Under the pieces are notes generated by a model. It saw nothing but the letters and a program-made list of their open reading frames with translations, was not told where the DNA came from and ran no database searches. The position numbers were made by a program, and so were the translations under genes. Source: Simiduia curdlanivorans (GTDB lineage: Bacteria > Pseudomonadota > Gammaproteobacteria > Pseudomonadales > Cellvibrionaceae). From it: 64,000 bases of DNA. The stretch lies in assembly GCF_030409605.1 (NCBI RefSeq), contig NZ_JAUFQG010000004.1:1054001-1118000 (forward strand), written 5' to 3'. Of the stretch, positions 42,172-52,403 are shown in pieces. Position 1 is the first letter of the stretch. Each line of letters opens with the position of its first letter.

Positions 42172-43683
42172 CTAAACGGCGTTAACCGCTTGTTTCGCGG
42201 CATCGAACGTGTCGGTTAATTCTTTGCTGGGGGGCTGGGTTGCAAGGCTTACCAGTACCACGGCGATAGTCGCAAGAACAAAACCAGGGACTATTTCATA
42301 CAGGTAGCTGCCCAAGCTTGCACCGTCGATGGTGATAGGTGCGTAGAGCCACAGCAGCACCGTCACCGCACCGGTTACCATGCCCGCAATGGCCCCAGCC
42401 CGCGTCATTCTGCGCCAGAATAAGCTCAAAATAATCAGCGGCCCGAAGGCGGCGCCAAAGCCGGCCCAGGCATTGCTAACCAAGCTTAAGATGGTGCTCG
42501 ACCGGTCATAGGCCAGGGCGATGGCGACACCGGCAACCACTACTACGGAAATTCGGCCCACTAACAGTAATTCTGTTTGGCTGGCTTCTTTGCGTAAAAA
42601 GATTTTATAAAAATCTTCGGTCAGCGAGCTTGACGATACCAATAGCTGAGAAGAAATGGTGCTCATAATGGCCGCTAAAATAGCTGCCAATAAGAAACCG
42701 CTAATTAATGGATGAAATAATAGTTTGGCGAAAAAGATAAAGATGGTTTCTGGGTCGCCAAAATCAGATTGGGTTTTGGCCACGAAGCCGACGCCTATGT
42801 AACCGATGATCAACGCGCCGGTAATGGTGACCAGCATCCAGCTCATGCCAATGCGGCGGGCGGCGGGAATGTCTTTGAGTGAGCGAATGGCCATGAAGCG
42901 CACGATGATGTGGGGTTGACCGAAGTAGCCCAAGCCCCAGGCCATACTGGAAATAATGCCGAGTGCGGTTACACCGCTAAATAGCCCCAATAAATTTGCA
43001 TCCACGCTGGCGACGGTGGCATTGAGCTCGGCGAGATTATCGAACTCACTAAAGGCGACAATAGGGACAAGAATAAGCGCCACAAACATGATACAGCCCT
43101 GCACGAAGTCGGTCATGCTGACCGCGAGAAAGCCGCCAAACAAGGTGTAGGTAACAACCACGCCGGCAGTGATGTAAAGACCGGCGTAGTAACTTAAACC
43201 AAAGGAACTCTCGAATAGTTTGCCGCCAGCTACAACGCCCGATGATGTGTAGAGGGTGAAGAAAATAATAATCACAATGGCAGATAGCACACGCAGTGTG
43301 TGCGAATTATCGCGGAAGCGTTTTTCAAAGTAGTCGGGAATGGTTATCGCATCTTGCGCAAGTTCGGTATAGGCGCGCAGGCGAGGAGCAACCACCAAAT
43401 AATTTAGCCAAGCGCCAAGCACTAAACCAAAGGCGATCCAGCTGCTGGAAATGCCGGACACGTACATGGCGCCGGGTAAGCCCATGAGTATCCAGCCGCT
43501 CATGTCGGAAGCACCGGCCGAAAGCGCGGTAACACCAGGCCCTAGCTGGCGGCCGCCGAGCATGTAGCCGGCCACATCTTTATTGGTTTTGCGGTATGCG
43601 TAGAGGCCGATGCCAATCATGACAATAAAATAGAGACCGAGAGAAATTAATTCGCCAATTTGCATGGATTCACCTGAATTCAA
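42172..43683 (-). CDS. putP: Sodium/proline symporter
   Basis: Imports proline with Na+. 503 residues with 13 hydrophobic segments in the SSS-family order: LGLYFIVMIGIGLYAY first, SAGASDMSGWILMGLPGAMY (the PutP signature) and RDNSHTLRVLSAIVIIIFFTLYTSSG. No putA is adjacent. The stretch 43684-43828 upstream is AT-rich and should carry its promoter. Confidence 0.93.
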   Translation of the reverse strand: MNSGESMQIGELISLGLYFIVMIGIGLYAYRKTNKDVAGYMLGGRQLGPGVTALSAGASDMSGWILMGLPGAMYVSGISSSWIAFGLVLGAWLNYLVVAPRLRAYTELAQDAITIPDYFEKRFRDNSHTLRVLSAIVIIIFFTLYTSSGVVAGGKLFESSFGLSYYAGLYITAGVVVTYTLFGGFLAVSMTDFVQGCIMFVALILVPIVAFSEFDNLAELNATVASVDANLLGLFSGVTALGIISSMAWGLGYFGQPHIIVRFMAIRSLKDIPAARRIGMSWMLVTITGALIIGYIGVGFVAKTQSDFGDPETIFIFFAKLLFHPLISGFLLAAILAAIMSTISSQLLVSSSSLTEDFYKIFLRKEASQTELLLVGRISVVVVAGVAIALAYDRSSTILSLVSNAWAGFGAAFGPLIILSLFWRRMTRAGAIAGMVTGAVTVLLWLYAPITIDGASLGSYLYEIVPGFVLATIAVVLVSLATQPPSKELTDTFDAAKQAVNAV

Positions 43684-43828
43684 TTATTGAATTATCGTTG
43701 TTATCGAGAAATTGCTACTTGCTACATCGACATAATGTGATTGTGTAAACGTTACTGCGTTTAAAATAATGATGATCAATCGCGATGTTGGTAAATAAGA
43801 CGGTTGAGTAGCGCGAAGGCACATTTAA

Positions 43829-43854
43829 ACAAAAATGGCGACTGAGGTCGCCAT
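43829..43854 (-). terminator. Rho-independent terminator after acetolactate synthase
   Basis: Stem ATGGCGAC/GTCGCCAT with a 4-base loop. Read on the minus strand it is followed by a T tract (TTTTTG), about 45 bases after the alsS-like stop codon. Confidence 0.8.
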
Positions 43855-43900
43855 TAGTGGCCAAAAAAAGCCAAATTCACCGGTATTTACCCGGTTTTGC

Positions 43901-45556
43901 CTAGATAGAGCAGGTTAATTCGCCCAAGCGTTGGGTGAGTAAGGCGTTTTCCCGGTAGTCGATGGGAATGACCAGTAGGCTGGGCCCAGGTTCGTTGAAG
44001 CATTGTTGTAGGGTGTTTTCTAACGCCTCGGCCTTATCCACTAAGTGACCGCGCCAGTCGAAGGCGCTCGCCAGTTGCATCCAGTCGGGGTTGCCGAAGG
44101 CGAGATCTGTATGCCGGCCGAATTCATTGTCTTGTTTCCACGCGATCAAGCCATAGGCGTTGTCGGCCCAAACCATGACGGTTAAATTTAAATTTAACCG
44201 CCGTGCGGTTTCCATTTCTTGCACGTTCATCATGAATCCGGCATCGCCGCAAATGGCCAGAATATTTCTATCCGGGTGCACGAGTGCCGCCGCCAGTGCG
44301 CCGGGTAGAGCAAAGCCCATAGAACAAAAGCCATTGGGAATTAAGCAGGTGTTGGGTTCATGGCATTGATAGTGGCGCGCGATCCACATTTTATGGGCGC
44401 CCACATCGCTCAATAAAATATCGTGCGGACCCATCACTTTACGCACATCCCACAACACTTTTTGCGGCCTGATGCTGCCTTCGGTTTTGTCGTCTTTGTG
44501 TTTAGCTAACTCAGTGCACATGTTTTCGCGCGTGGTTTTTTGTTGGCTTAAATCGAAGCTGAGCGGTGTTGATTCTTTTTTCAAACGCTCATTGAGCATC
44601 CACAGGGCGTGCGCCAAATCGCCCACCGCCTCGAGCTGCGGGTGATAGTTTTCGTCTATCTCGGCCGGTAGGAAATCGATGTGAATCACCGCTTTGGTGC
44701 GATCGTTGTTCCACAGCTTTGGGTGGTATTCCACCATGTCGTAGCCGAGGCAAATAACCATGTCGGCGGCGTCTACGGCGCAGGCGGGTATGTCTTTCGC
44801 ACCCAAGCCAATGGTGTGCAGGCAATAGGGCGCATTCATATCCACACAGCCTTTGGCCATAAAGGTAGACACCACGCCAATGCCGGTTTGTTCGCAGAAA
44901 ATGCGCAGCTGTTTGCTGGCGCGGCGGCGAATGCAGCCATTGCCTGCGATGATGATGGGGCGCTTGGCTTGTTTTAAGCGATCGTAAATGCGATCGATGG
45001 CTTTATCGTCGGGCACGGGGCGGCGAAATTTACGCACCGGTAAGGGGATTTTATCGATGCTTAATTTGGCGATGTCTTCTGGTAATTCAATGTGCACAGC
45101 GCCGGGTTTCTCGGTGCGGCAAACGCGCACCGCCTTGCGCACAATTTCTGGAATATTTTCCGGGTGCCAAATGGTTGTTGCCCATTTAGTTACCGGCTTA
45201 AACATTTGCACCACGTCCATCACCTGATGGGATTCTTTGTGCAGCCGAGTGGATGCACCCTGGCCGGTGAGCACCAGCATGGGCGCTCTGTCCATATTGG
45301 AGTCGGCAACGCCGGTAATTAAATTGGTGGCGCCTGGCCCCAAAGTGCCTAAACATCCAGCTGGGTTGCCAGTTAAGCGGCCGTATATTTCGGCCATGAA
45401 GGCGGCTCCCTGTTCGTGCCGGGTTAAGATGAACCTGATTTGCTCAGATTTTTCGAGCGACATCATAAAGTCGGCATTTTCTTCGCCGGGGACACCAAAA
45501 ATATATTCGATACCTTCTTCTTCGAGACATTTGACCATCAGATCGGAAGCTTTCAT
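43901..45556 (-). CDS. alsS: Acetolactate synthase large subunit (AlsS-like)
   Basis: TPP enzyme condensing two pyruvates to acetolactate. 551 residues with the TPP Glu in FGVPGEENADF, GPGATNLITGVADSNMDRAP and the C-terminal GDAGFMMNVQEMETA pyrophosphate-binding motif. No small regulatory subunit gene follows, so a catabolic AlsS type is likely rather than IlvB; other benzoylformate-type enzymes are less likely. It is divergent from the FMN-binding protein, with 110 bp between. Confidence 0.85.
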   Translation of the reverse strand: MKASDLMVKCLEEEGIEYIFGVPGEENADFMMSLEKSEQIRFILTRHEQGAAFMAEIYGRLTGNPAGCLGTLGPGATNLITGVADSNMDRAPMLVLTGQGASTRLHKESHQVMDVVQMFKPVTKWATTIWHPENIPEIVRKAVRVCRTEKPGAVHIELPEDIAKLSIDKIPLPVRKFRRPVPDDKAIDRIYDRLKQAKRPIIIAGNGCIRRRASKQLRIFCEQTGIGVVSTFMAKGCVDMNAPYCLHTIGLGAKDIPACAVDAADMVICLGYDMVEYHPKLWNNDRTKAVIHIDFLPAEIDENYHPQLEAVGDLAHALWMLNERLKKESTPLSFDLSQQKTTRENMCTELAKHKDDKTEGSIRPQKVLWDVRKVMGPHDILLSDVGAHKMWIARHYQCHEPNTCLIPNGFCSMGFALPGALAAALVHPDRNILAICGDAGFMMNVQEMETARRLNLNLTVMVWADNAYGLIAWKQDNEFGRHTDLAFGNPDWMQLASAFDWRGHLVDKAEALENTLQQCFNEPGPSLLVIPIDYRENALLTQRLGELTCSI

Positions 45557-45666
45557 GGGGTGTTATCAGCCTATAAAAATGGGGTTAGCCATGAGAATAG
45601 ACCATCGAGGCGCGATCTTCTTGGCGTACAATGTGGCGCAACAAAGTTCAGAAAGGAATTTGACAG

Positions 45667-47157
45667 ATGCAAACGGGATTATGGTTACTGGGTTTACTGG
45701 GCGACCTTTTAATATTGGGCTTGGGCTTAGGTCTCGCGTGGATCGTCTACGCCTATGTGGTGGATAGCCGCCAAACTCAACACACCATTCGGCGCAACTA
45801 CCCAGTAATAGGGCGCTTTCGCTATTTGTTCGAGCACATGGGGGTGTTTTTCCGTCAGTATTTCTTTGCCCAGGATCGCGAGGAAATGCCGTTTAATCGC
45901 GCCGACCGCACCTGGGTTTACAAGGCCGCCAAGCGCAATAGTTTGAATATCGCCTTCGGTTCTACCCGCGATATTGATAAGCCGGGTACGCCTATTTTTC
46001 TCAACGCGTTTCTGCCGGTGAGTGCCGATAACCACGAAGAGCCGGCCCTGATCACTTTTGGCCCCGATTGCCCTAACCCCTACAGCACCCGCTCCATCTT
46101 CAACATTTCCGCCATGAGTTTTGGCGCCTTGTCGGCGCCGGCGGTTGAGGCGCTATCGCGCGGCGCCGCCATTGCCGGCTGCTGGTTGAATACGGGCGAA
46201 GGTGGTTTGTCACCTTACCATTTGGCGGGCGGCTGCGATTTGATTTACCAAATCGGCACGGCGAAATATGGTGTGCGCGATGCTCACGGTTGCTTGGACG
46301 AGGAAAAGCTCAAGCAAATGGCGGACAAGGCGCAGGTGAAAATGTTTGAGATCAAGCTCAGCCAAGGTGCTAAACCCGGCAAGGGCGGCATTTTACCGGC
46401 GGATAAGGTCACGCCGGAAATTGCGACCATTCGCCATATTCCCGTGGGCGAAGCCTCCATTAGCCCCAACAGCCATGCCGAGGTGCGCAGCGTGCCAGAC
46501 CTACTCGATATGATTGGTCGCGTGCGCGCCGCGACCGGTAAGCCGACCGGGATTAAATTTGTCTTGGGCGAACATCAATGGTTAACGGAATTGTGTTTGC
46601 TGGTGGGCGAGCGGGGCCACGACGCTGCGCCAGACTTTATTACCTTAGATAGCGGCGACGGCGGCTCTGGCGCGGCGCCGCAACCGCTGATGGACAATAC
46701 CGGTTTACCGATTAAAGAAAGCTTGCCCTATTTGATTGCGCTGCTTAAAAAACACGGTTTGCGCGAGCGCATTAAAGTGATCGTAGCGGGCAAGTTGATC
46801 ACCCCCGCCGCCGTTGCCATGGCCTTTTGCGCCGGCGCGGATGCGGTCAACAGCGCCCGTGGCTTTATGTTTGCCCTGGGTTGTATTCAGGCTTTGCAGT
46901 GCAATAAAAACACCTGCCCAACGGGCATTACCACGCACAATAGGCGTTTACAGCGGGGCTTAGTGCCGGCCGATAAAGCCGTGCGGGTGGCGCAATATCA
47001 GGCACAAATGACCGAGAGCGTGGCGATGATTGCGCATTCCTGCGGCGTTACCGAGCCAAGGCAATTGCAACCCGCGCACGTGCGCTTGGTGACGTCACCG
47101 GGGCACTCGGCGCCGATGATCGAGTACGTGATGCTTCAGGAGTCGTTGTCTAAGTAG
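45667..47157 (+). CDS. FMN-binding glutamate synthase-family protein, membrane-anchored
   Basis: 496 residues. An N-terminal transmembrane helix (residues about 4-30) is followed by the glutamate-synthase central/FMN domain: NISAMSFGALSAPAVEAL, GEGGLSPYH, KPGKGGILPADKVT, TLDSGDGGSGAAP, and the Cys-containing CNKNTCPTGITTHN motif that can bind an iron-sulfur cluster. It lacks the amidotransferase domain of GltB, so it is not a full glutamate synthase; reaction unknown. AAAGGAA precedes the ATG. It overlaps the convergent gene by 22 bp. Confidence 0.87.
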   Translation: MQTGLWLLGLLGDLLILGLGLGLAWIVYAYVVDSRQTQHTIRRNYPVIGRFRYLFEHMGVFFRQYFFAQDREEMPFNRADRTWVYKAAKRNSLNIAFGSTRDIDKPGTPIFLNAFLPVSADNHEEPALITFGPDCPNPYSTRSIFNISAMSFGALSAPAVEALSRGAAIAGCWLNTGEGGLSPYHLAGGCDLIYQIGTAKYGVRDAHGCLDEEKLKQMADKAQVKMFEIKLSQGAKPGKGGILPADKVTPEIATIRHIPVGEASISPNSHAEVRSVPDLLDMIGRVRAATGKPTGIKFVLGEHQWLTELCLLVGERGHDAAPDFITLDSGDGGSGAAPQPLMDNTGLPIKESLPYLIALLKKHGLRERIKVIVAGKLITPAAVAMAFCAGADAVNSARGFMFALGCIQALQCNKNTCPTGITTHNRRLQRGLVPADKAVRVAQYQAQMTESVAMIAHSCGVTEPRQLQPAHVRLVTSPGHSAPMIEYVMLQESLSK

Positions 47158-48410
47158 ATTTCGATGCTGGCCTCGATCCCGGGGTCAGCTTGAAAGTCGA
47201 AGTCGCGCTTCCATTGCACGAAGGGTTCGAGCTCCCAGAACAGCCACTCGCGATAAAAGCGCTTGCGGTAGCGCACCCACACTTTGTGGGCTTCGCCGAT
47301 GGCGGCTTCGTTGATGTTACCGGAGTTGCCGTAGCCCACGCCCCAGGCGCGATCGCGGTTCACTTGGCGCAAATACTCGACGCTGGTTTTCCAATCGACA
47401 CCGGAAAACTCTTCGCTCAGATCGTACAGTTGGCGCCAGCGCACAACTTCCTGCTCGTTGTCGCGCGGCGAGTAATCCAAGTCGATTTGGGTGCGGGCGC
47501 CAAGACCTTCGTCGCTGCGGTAGAACACACTCTGACCGGCCGATAACAATAATCTTTCACTCAGTTCGGTGCGGCCGGTGGAGCTCGCTTGCACGAAGGC
47601 TCTAAGGGGCGAGCGCACCTGCAAACCAGAGGAGATACTGATGTTGTAGCTGTCGGTGGTTTTCAGCGCCCAGCTCAACGCCGCGGTGATTGGATTGTCG
47701 TCGGTTCTGGAACCGCTGGCGGTGGCGCGTCTATCTAAGGTGTCGTAGAGCGAATTTGGGTCTTCGTTGGTAAGCAGTAAGCGCATGCGCTTTTCGGTGT
47801 TGGGCAGGGTGACGCGGCTGCGCACTTTGAATTTGAATTGGCAGCCCTCTAGGTCACTACATTCTAATATCGGCGTTAGGCGCAAGTCGTGCGTCGCGGC
47901 ATTGGGGCTGCGGTTGACGGCGAAGAAGTTATCGAACCAAACCACCGGCCCGGTGGCAGAGCTGTGTAAGTACTCCCGCGTGCTGTCCATCCAATTTTTC
48001 TGCTCCTCCGGAACCACGTAGGTGGGCCACATATCTTTGTCGGCCAAGAGTTCGCGCGTGCTGTCGAGGTTGTGCTCGAAAAAATTGGTCGGGCTACGGT
48101 AGGGCGTGAACTCTGCGGGAGCCGGGTGCGGCTGTATTAAGCCGGAATCTAGCTCGAGCGATGCCAGCGGCGTCTCGTCTGCAGCGGGCGCTTGGTAGGC
48201 GTAAATATCTGGCCAGACGTCGATGCTAAAAGCCGTGGGTGGTGCGGGTAATTGCGCTTGCTGTTCGAGTTCCTCTAACACATAGACGAGTTGTGCAGGA
48301 GTCTGCCAATCAGCTTCTGGAAGCTGTTCAGTGGCATGTGTTTGTGTGAGGCCGAGTTGCGTATAAAACATCCCTGCGACTAACCAGCCTGTCGATACTG
48401 CTTGGTGCAT
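47136..48410 (-). CDS. Predicted outer-membrane beta-barrel protein, unknown
   Basis: 424 residues with an N-terminal signal-like hydrophobic segment, then a Pro/Glu-rich region and, from about residue 170, many aromatic-alternating strands (for example VRYRKRFYREWLFWELEPFVQW) typical of a beta-barrel. No named family recognised. Its last 22 bases overlap the end of the convergent FMN-protein gene, an arrangement with no spare terminator. It diverges from parC. Confidence 0.7.
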   Translation of the reverse strand: MHQAVSTGWLVAGMFYTQLGLTQTHATEQLPEADWQTPAQLVYVLEELEQQAQLPAPPTAFSIDVWPDIYAYQAPAADETPLASLELDSGLIQPHPAPAEFTPYRSPTNFFEHNLDSTRELLADKDMWPTYVVPEEQKNWMDSTREYLHSSATGPVVWFDNFFAVNRSPNAATHDLRLTPILECSDLEGCQFKFKVRSRVTLPNTEKRMRLLLTNEDPNSLYDTLDRRATASGSRTDDNPITAALSWALKTTDSYNISISSGLQVRSPLRAFVQASSTGRTELSERLLLSAGQSVFYRSDEGLGARTQIDLDYSPRDNEQEVVRWRQLYDLSEEFSGVDWKTSVEYLRQVNRDRAWGVGYGNSGNINEAAIGEAHKVWVRYRKRFYREWLFWELEPFVQWKRDFDFQADPGIEASIEIYLDNDS

Positions 48411-48553
48411 TCCCGCCCCTAATACGACTTTTGTTCGACCATTTTAGCTGGCTTGCCCAGCTTTGGGCAGTGGCAGTTATAGGCTGATTTTGGTATAAGC
48501 CTTGCACTTGCTCGGGTTTCCCGAGCTCAGCAACTCGAATTTCAGGAAGTAGC

Positions 48554-50809
48554 ATGTCTGATCTGATCACCGCAATGCCCGCGGATGAACGTATATCCAT
48601 TAAAGATTTCAGCGAAAAGGCGTATTTGGATTACTCCATGTACGTGATTCTGGATCGCGCGCTGCCCCATGTGGGCGATGGTTTAAAGCCGGTGCAGCGG
48701 CGCATCATCTATGCCATGAGCGAGCTAGGCCTAAAAGCCAGCGCTAAATTTAAGAAGTCGGCGCGCACCGTGGGCGACGTGATTGGTAAGTTTCACCCGC
48801 ACGGCGACTCGGCCGCCTATGAAGCCATGGTGTTGATGGCGCAACCTTTTTCCTACCGCTACCCCTTGGTGGACGGCCAGGGCAACTGGGGCTCGCCGGA
48901 CGATCCAAAATCCTTCGCGGCCATGCGTTATACGGAATCTCGGCTGACTAAATTCAGCGAAGTATTGCTCAGCGAGTTGGGCCAGGGCACGGTGGAGTGG
49001 CTGCCCAACTTCGATGGCACCCTGTATGAGCCGGCAGTGCTGCCGGCCCAGGTGCCCCATGTGCTCTTGAACGGCACCACGGGTATCGCCGTGGGTATGG
49101 CCACCGACATTCCGCCGCACAATGTGCGCGAAGTGGTGAATGCCTGTATTCATTTGATCGATAATCCCAAAGCGACGGTGGCCGAGCTGTGCGAGTTTGT
49201 GCTCGGCCCGGACATGCCCACCGAGGCCGAAATTATTACCCCGCGCGCGGATTTAATCAGCCTGTACGAAACCGGGCGCGGCAGCTTGCGCATGCGCGCC
49301 ATTTGGAATGAAGAAGATGGCGACGTGGTGGTGACAGATCTGCCGCACCAAGTCAGCGGGGCAAAAATCCTCGAGCAAATTGCAGCGCAAATGCTGGCGA
49401 AGAAATTGCCCATGGTGGCCGATTTACGCGATGAATCCGACCACGAAAACCCCACCCGTCTGGTTATTATTCCGCGTTCAAACCGGGTCGATATCGAGCA
49501 GATGATGCAGCACTTGTTTGCTACCACCGACCTCGAGCGCAGCTACCGGGTCAACATGAACATGATTGGCATCGATGGCCGGCCGGCGGTTAAACCGCTG
49601 AACACGTTGTTGAGCGAGTGGCTCAGTTTTAGGATGGTGACCACGCGCAAGCGCCTGCAATACCGTTTAGAAAAGGTGAACGAGCGCTTAGATAGGCTGG
49701 CGGCGTTAATGATCGTGTTTCTCAATGTGGATGAAGTGATTCGTATCATCCGCACTGAAGACGAGCCGAAAGCGGTGCTGATGGCGCGCTTCAACCTGAA
49801 CGAGACGCAAGCGGAATACATTTTAGAAACGAAGTTGCGCCAATTGGCGCGCTTAGAAGAAATGAAAATTCTGGAGGAGCAGGAAGCGCTGGAGAAAGAG
49901 CGCAAAGATCTAGAAAAAACCCTGGACTCGGCGGTGCGACTCAAAAATTTGGTTAAGAAGGAATTGTTGGCGGTGCTGGAAACCCATGGCGACGAGCGCC
50001 GCTCGCCCATTGTCGAGCGCGCCGAGGCCAAGGCCTTCAGCGAAACCGAACTGATGTCGGCCGAACCTATTACCGTGGTTATTTCCGAGAAGGGCTGGAT
50101 TCGCTCGGCCAAGGGCCACGATATCGACCCAGCGGCGCTCAGTTATAAAGCCGGCGATAGTTTTAAAATCGCAGTGCGCGGCAAGAGCAATCAGCCGGTG
50201 TTGTTATTGGATTCCACCGGCCGCTCCTATGCCATGGTCAGCCATTCGCTGCCGTCCGCGCGCGGCCAGGGCGAGCCCATCACGGGCAGCTTGAATCCAC
50301 CCAGCGGCGCGACTATTGAAGGCGCTCTGATGGGCGGCGACGACGAGAAGGTATTGCTCGCCAGCGATGCCGGCTACGGTTTCGTGGCGAAATTATCGGA
50401 TTTGGCGACCAAGAATAAAGCCGGTAAGGCGCTGATCAGTTTGCCTAAGGCGGCAAAGGTCATGGCGCCCTTAAGCGTGACCGATCCAGCCAAAGAAATT
50501 CTCGCCGCGATTAGCAATGAAGGTCGCCTGCTAGTGTTTCCGCTCTCGGAGCTGCCTGAGTTGGCTCGCGGCAAGGGCAATAAAATCATGAATATTCCCT
50601 CGGCGCGGTTGCAGAGCCGGGAGGAGTTTCTGTTAGGTTTAGCGGTGCTGTCGGCGGGCGACGAATTAACGGTGTACTCTGGTAAGCGCCACCTGACTCT
50701 GAAAGTATCAGACTTGGAGCACTACCAAGGTGAGCGCGGTCGACGCGGTAACAAGCTGCCCCGTGGCTTCCAAAAGGTAGACAGCGTCTCAGTTGTGCGC
50801 AAGGGATGA
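48554..50809 (+). CDS. parC: DNA topoisomerase IV subunit A
   Basis: Breaking/rejoining subunit of topoisomerase IV. 751 residues; active-site Tyr126 in FAAMRYTESRLT, and the quinolone-resistance region GKFHPHGDSAAYEAM has the wild-type Ser86 and Glu90. The C-terminal pinwheel blades contain the repeated GKGNKIMNIPS-type motif. parE is at 9259 in the same window, so both subunits are about 39 kb apart. CAGGAAG precedes the ATG. Confidence 0.98.
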   Translation: MSDLITAMPADERISIKDFSEKAYLDYSMYVILDRALPHVGDGLKPVQRRIIYAMSELGLKASAKFKKSARTVGDVIGKFHPHGDSAAYEAMVLMAQPFSYRYPLVDGQGNWGSPDDPKSFAAMRYTESRLTKFSEVLLSELGQGTVEWLPNFDGTLYEPAVLPAQVPHVLLNGTTGIAVGMATDIPPHNVREVVNACIHLIDNPKATVAELCEFVLGPDMPTEAEIITPRADLISLYETGRGSLRMRAIWNEEDGDVVVTDLPHQVSGAKILEQIAAQMLAKKLPMVADLRDESDHENPTRLVIIPRSNRVDIEQMMQHLFATTDLERSYRVNMNMIGIDGRPAVKPLNTLLSEWLSFRMVTTRKRLQYRLEKVNERLDRLAALMIVFLNVDEVIRIIRTEDEPKAVLMARFNLNETQAEYILETKLRQLARLEEMKILEEQEALEKERKDLEKTLDSAVRLKNLVKKELLAVLETHGDERRSPIVERAEAKAFSETELMSAEPITVVISEKGWIRSAKGHDIDPAALSYKAGDSFKIAVRGKSNQPVLLLDSTGRSYAMVSHSLPSARGQGEPITGSLNPPSGATIEGALMGGDDEKVLLASDAGYGFVAKLSDLATKNKAGKALISLPKAAKVMAPLSVTDPAKEILAAISNEGRLLVFPLSELPELARGKGNKIMNIPSARLQSREEFLLGLAVLSAGDELTVYSGKRHLTLKVSDLEHYQGERGRRGNKLPRGFQKVDSVSVVRKG

Positions 50810-50911
50810 GTGAGCTAGAACCAAAATGGTCTAGTATTGAGCCCCGTTGAAAATGGCCTTGTGCCGCAGTGATTGATGACAGCTGTCTGGACAGGATGAC
50901 TAGAGGTGGGT

Positions 50912-52084
50912 ATGGGTAAGAAACTTTTTAAATTGATTCTGCTGTTGGCGTTGGTCGCCGTTGCTGGCCGCTGGCTATTGCAGTGGGAAATTCGCAACAG
51001 CGTCGACGCTTCTATCGCCGACATGCGCGATACAGTTTCGATTCGCTATGATCGCCTAGACGTCGGCTTCGATGGCAAGGTGACGGTTAAGCGCGTGCAG
51101 CTTAGCTTGCCCGACAGCGATGCGTTTAGTGCGTCAATTCAGCGGATCGACGTGGATATGCAATCCCTGCCCGAGTTAGTGCAGCGCCGCTTTGGTGGCA
51201 GTGCACCGGAAGCGCTGAGCGTAAAGGTCACGGGCATAAATGCCAACCTGGAAAATTTTGCCGAATCCATCGAGTCGAGTGTGGATTGCCTAGACCCGCT
51301 AAAACAGCCGTCACCTTGGATGCTGGGTTTTCAAGCGGATAGCGATCTCAATTTTAGCTACCTTTACAACGCCGCAACCCGCGACCTCACCCTCGATGTG
51401 GACATGATCGCCCGCGGTGCCTACGAGTTAAAAACCCAAGTGCGCTTTGGTGGCGTAGCGCCTAATCTTAAGGCGGCCAGCTCCTTGGATCTGGTGCGGG
51501 TAAACTTCGATGATATCCGCATGATGCAGGCTTGGACTAGCTACTGTAGCGCGCGCCATGAAAAATCAGCCGAGCAGTTGGTTACCGGCTACATGGCAAA
51601 TTTAGAGGCGCTGCTGAATAAACAAAGCTTGGGTTTAAGTGAGGCCAGTCAAGCGGCGCTGAAGAGTTACATGCAAGAGCCCGGTCGGATTGTGCTGCGC
51701 TGGGTGTTAAATATCGACCTGCAGGAGCCGCCGAGCGCAGACGCAATAAGTGACATGCTATTTAATCGTCTGGAAGTTGAAGTAGCGGGCGCGCCAGTTT
51801 CGCCTATATTTACTAGTGTGGAGTACAAGCCAGTTGCACCTAGGCCGCAACTGCAGCCAAAAATTGTCGCCAAGGCGCCAGCGCTGGTGGAGATCGACTT
51901 TGAACAGCTGCAAGATTATGTCGATAAAGAAGTGCAGCTAGTGACCGGTGATAAAATCACTACCGGTGTGGTGCGTAAAGTAGGCGGTGCCGAAATTGAA
52001 TTAGAGGTCATCAAAGACGGCGCTAATCATTTTTCTATTACTTTCTACCGCAGTAGAATTGATCAAATTTTGGTAAAACCCTAG
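50912..52084 (+). CDS. Membrane-anchored protein with a possible Sm-like C-terminal domain
   Basis: 390 residues, unrecognised. An N-terminal signal-anchor (LFKLILLLALVAVAGRWLL) precedes a long, mostly beta/alpha region beginning with RDTVSIRYDRLDVGFDGKV. The last 60 residues (YVDKEVQLVTGDKITTGVVR and what follows) form a run of five short strands like an Sm/SH3-like barrel. The ATG at 50912 has AGAGG five bases upstream. It lies between parC and a PilZ gene, but a shared role is unproven. Confidence 0.75.
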   Translation: MGKKLFKLILLLALVAVAGRWLLQWEIRNSVDASIADMRDTVSIRYDRLDVGFDGKVTVKRVQLSLPDSDAFSASIQRIDVDMQSLPELVQRRFGGSAPEALSVKVTGINANLENFAESIESSVDCLDPLKQPSPWMLGFQADSDLNFSYLYNAATRDLTLDVDMIARGAYELKTQVRFGGVAPNLKAASSLDLVRVNFDDIRMMQAWTSYCSARHEKSAEQLVTGYMANLEALLNKQSLGLSEASQAALKSYMQEPGRIVLRWVLNIDLQEPPSADAISDMLFNRLEVEVAGAPVSPIFTSVEYKPVAPRPQLQPKIVAKAPALVEIDFEQLQDYVDKEVQLVTGDKITTGVVRKVGGAEIELEVIKDGANHFSITFYRSRIDQILVKP

Positions 52085-52123
52085 GTTGGTGCGCGCCGCG
52101 CTAGCCTTTTAGCGAGGACGCCC

Positions 52124-52387
52124 ATGAGCAATGACAGCCGAAGATACCCAAGAATACCGGTGCGATGTCGCGTGTTGATCAGCCATGAATCCATCGGAGA
52201 AATGATGGTTCACACGCGCGACATTTCCGATGGCGGTATCTTTGTGGTCACCAATCCCGAGCAGATGCCGCCTATCGGCACTGAAGTTCGCGGCCAAGTT
52301 CAGGGCATGTTAGCCGATGCTCCAGTTGTTGATATGCGCATTGTGCGTATTGAAGAAGGCGGCATAGGCCTGCAATTTTGTAGTTGA
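52124..52387 (+). CDS. Single-domain PilZ protein
   Basis: 87 residues. The PilZ c-di-GMP-binding motifs are seen: RRYPRIPVRCRV (RxxxR) near the N-terminus and DISDGGIFV (DxSxxG) later. It probably responds to cyclic di-GMP; the window also has a GGDEF cyclase at 61662. The partner protein is unknown. Converges on aceK, with only 16 bp between stop codons. Confidence 0.92.
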   Translation: MSNDSRRYPRIPVRCRVLISHESIGEMMVHTRDISDGGIFVVTNPEQMPPIGTEVRGQVQGMLADAPVVDMRIVRIEEGGIGLQFCS

Positions 52388-52403
52388 TCGACCATCCGTA
52401 TGC

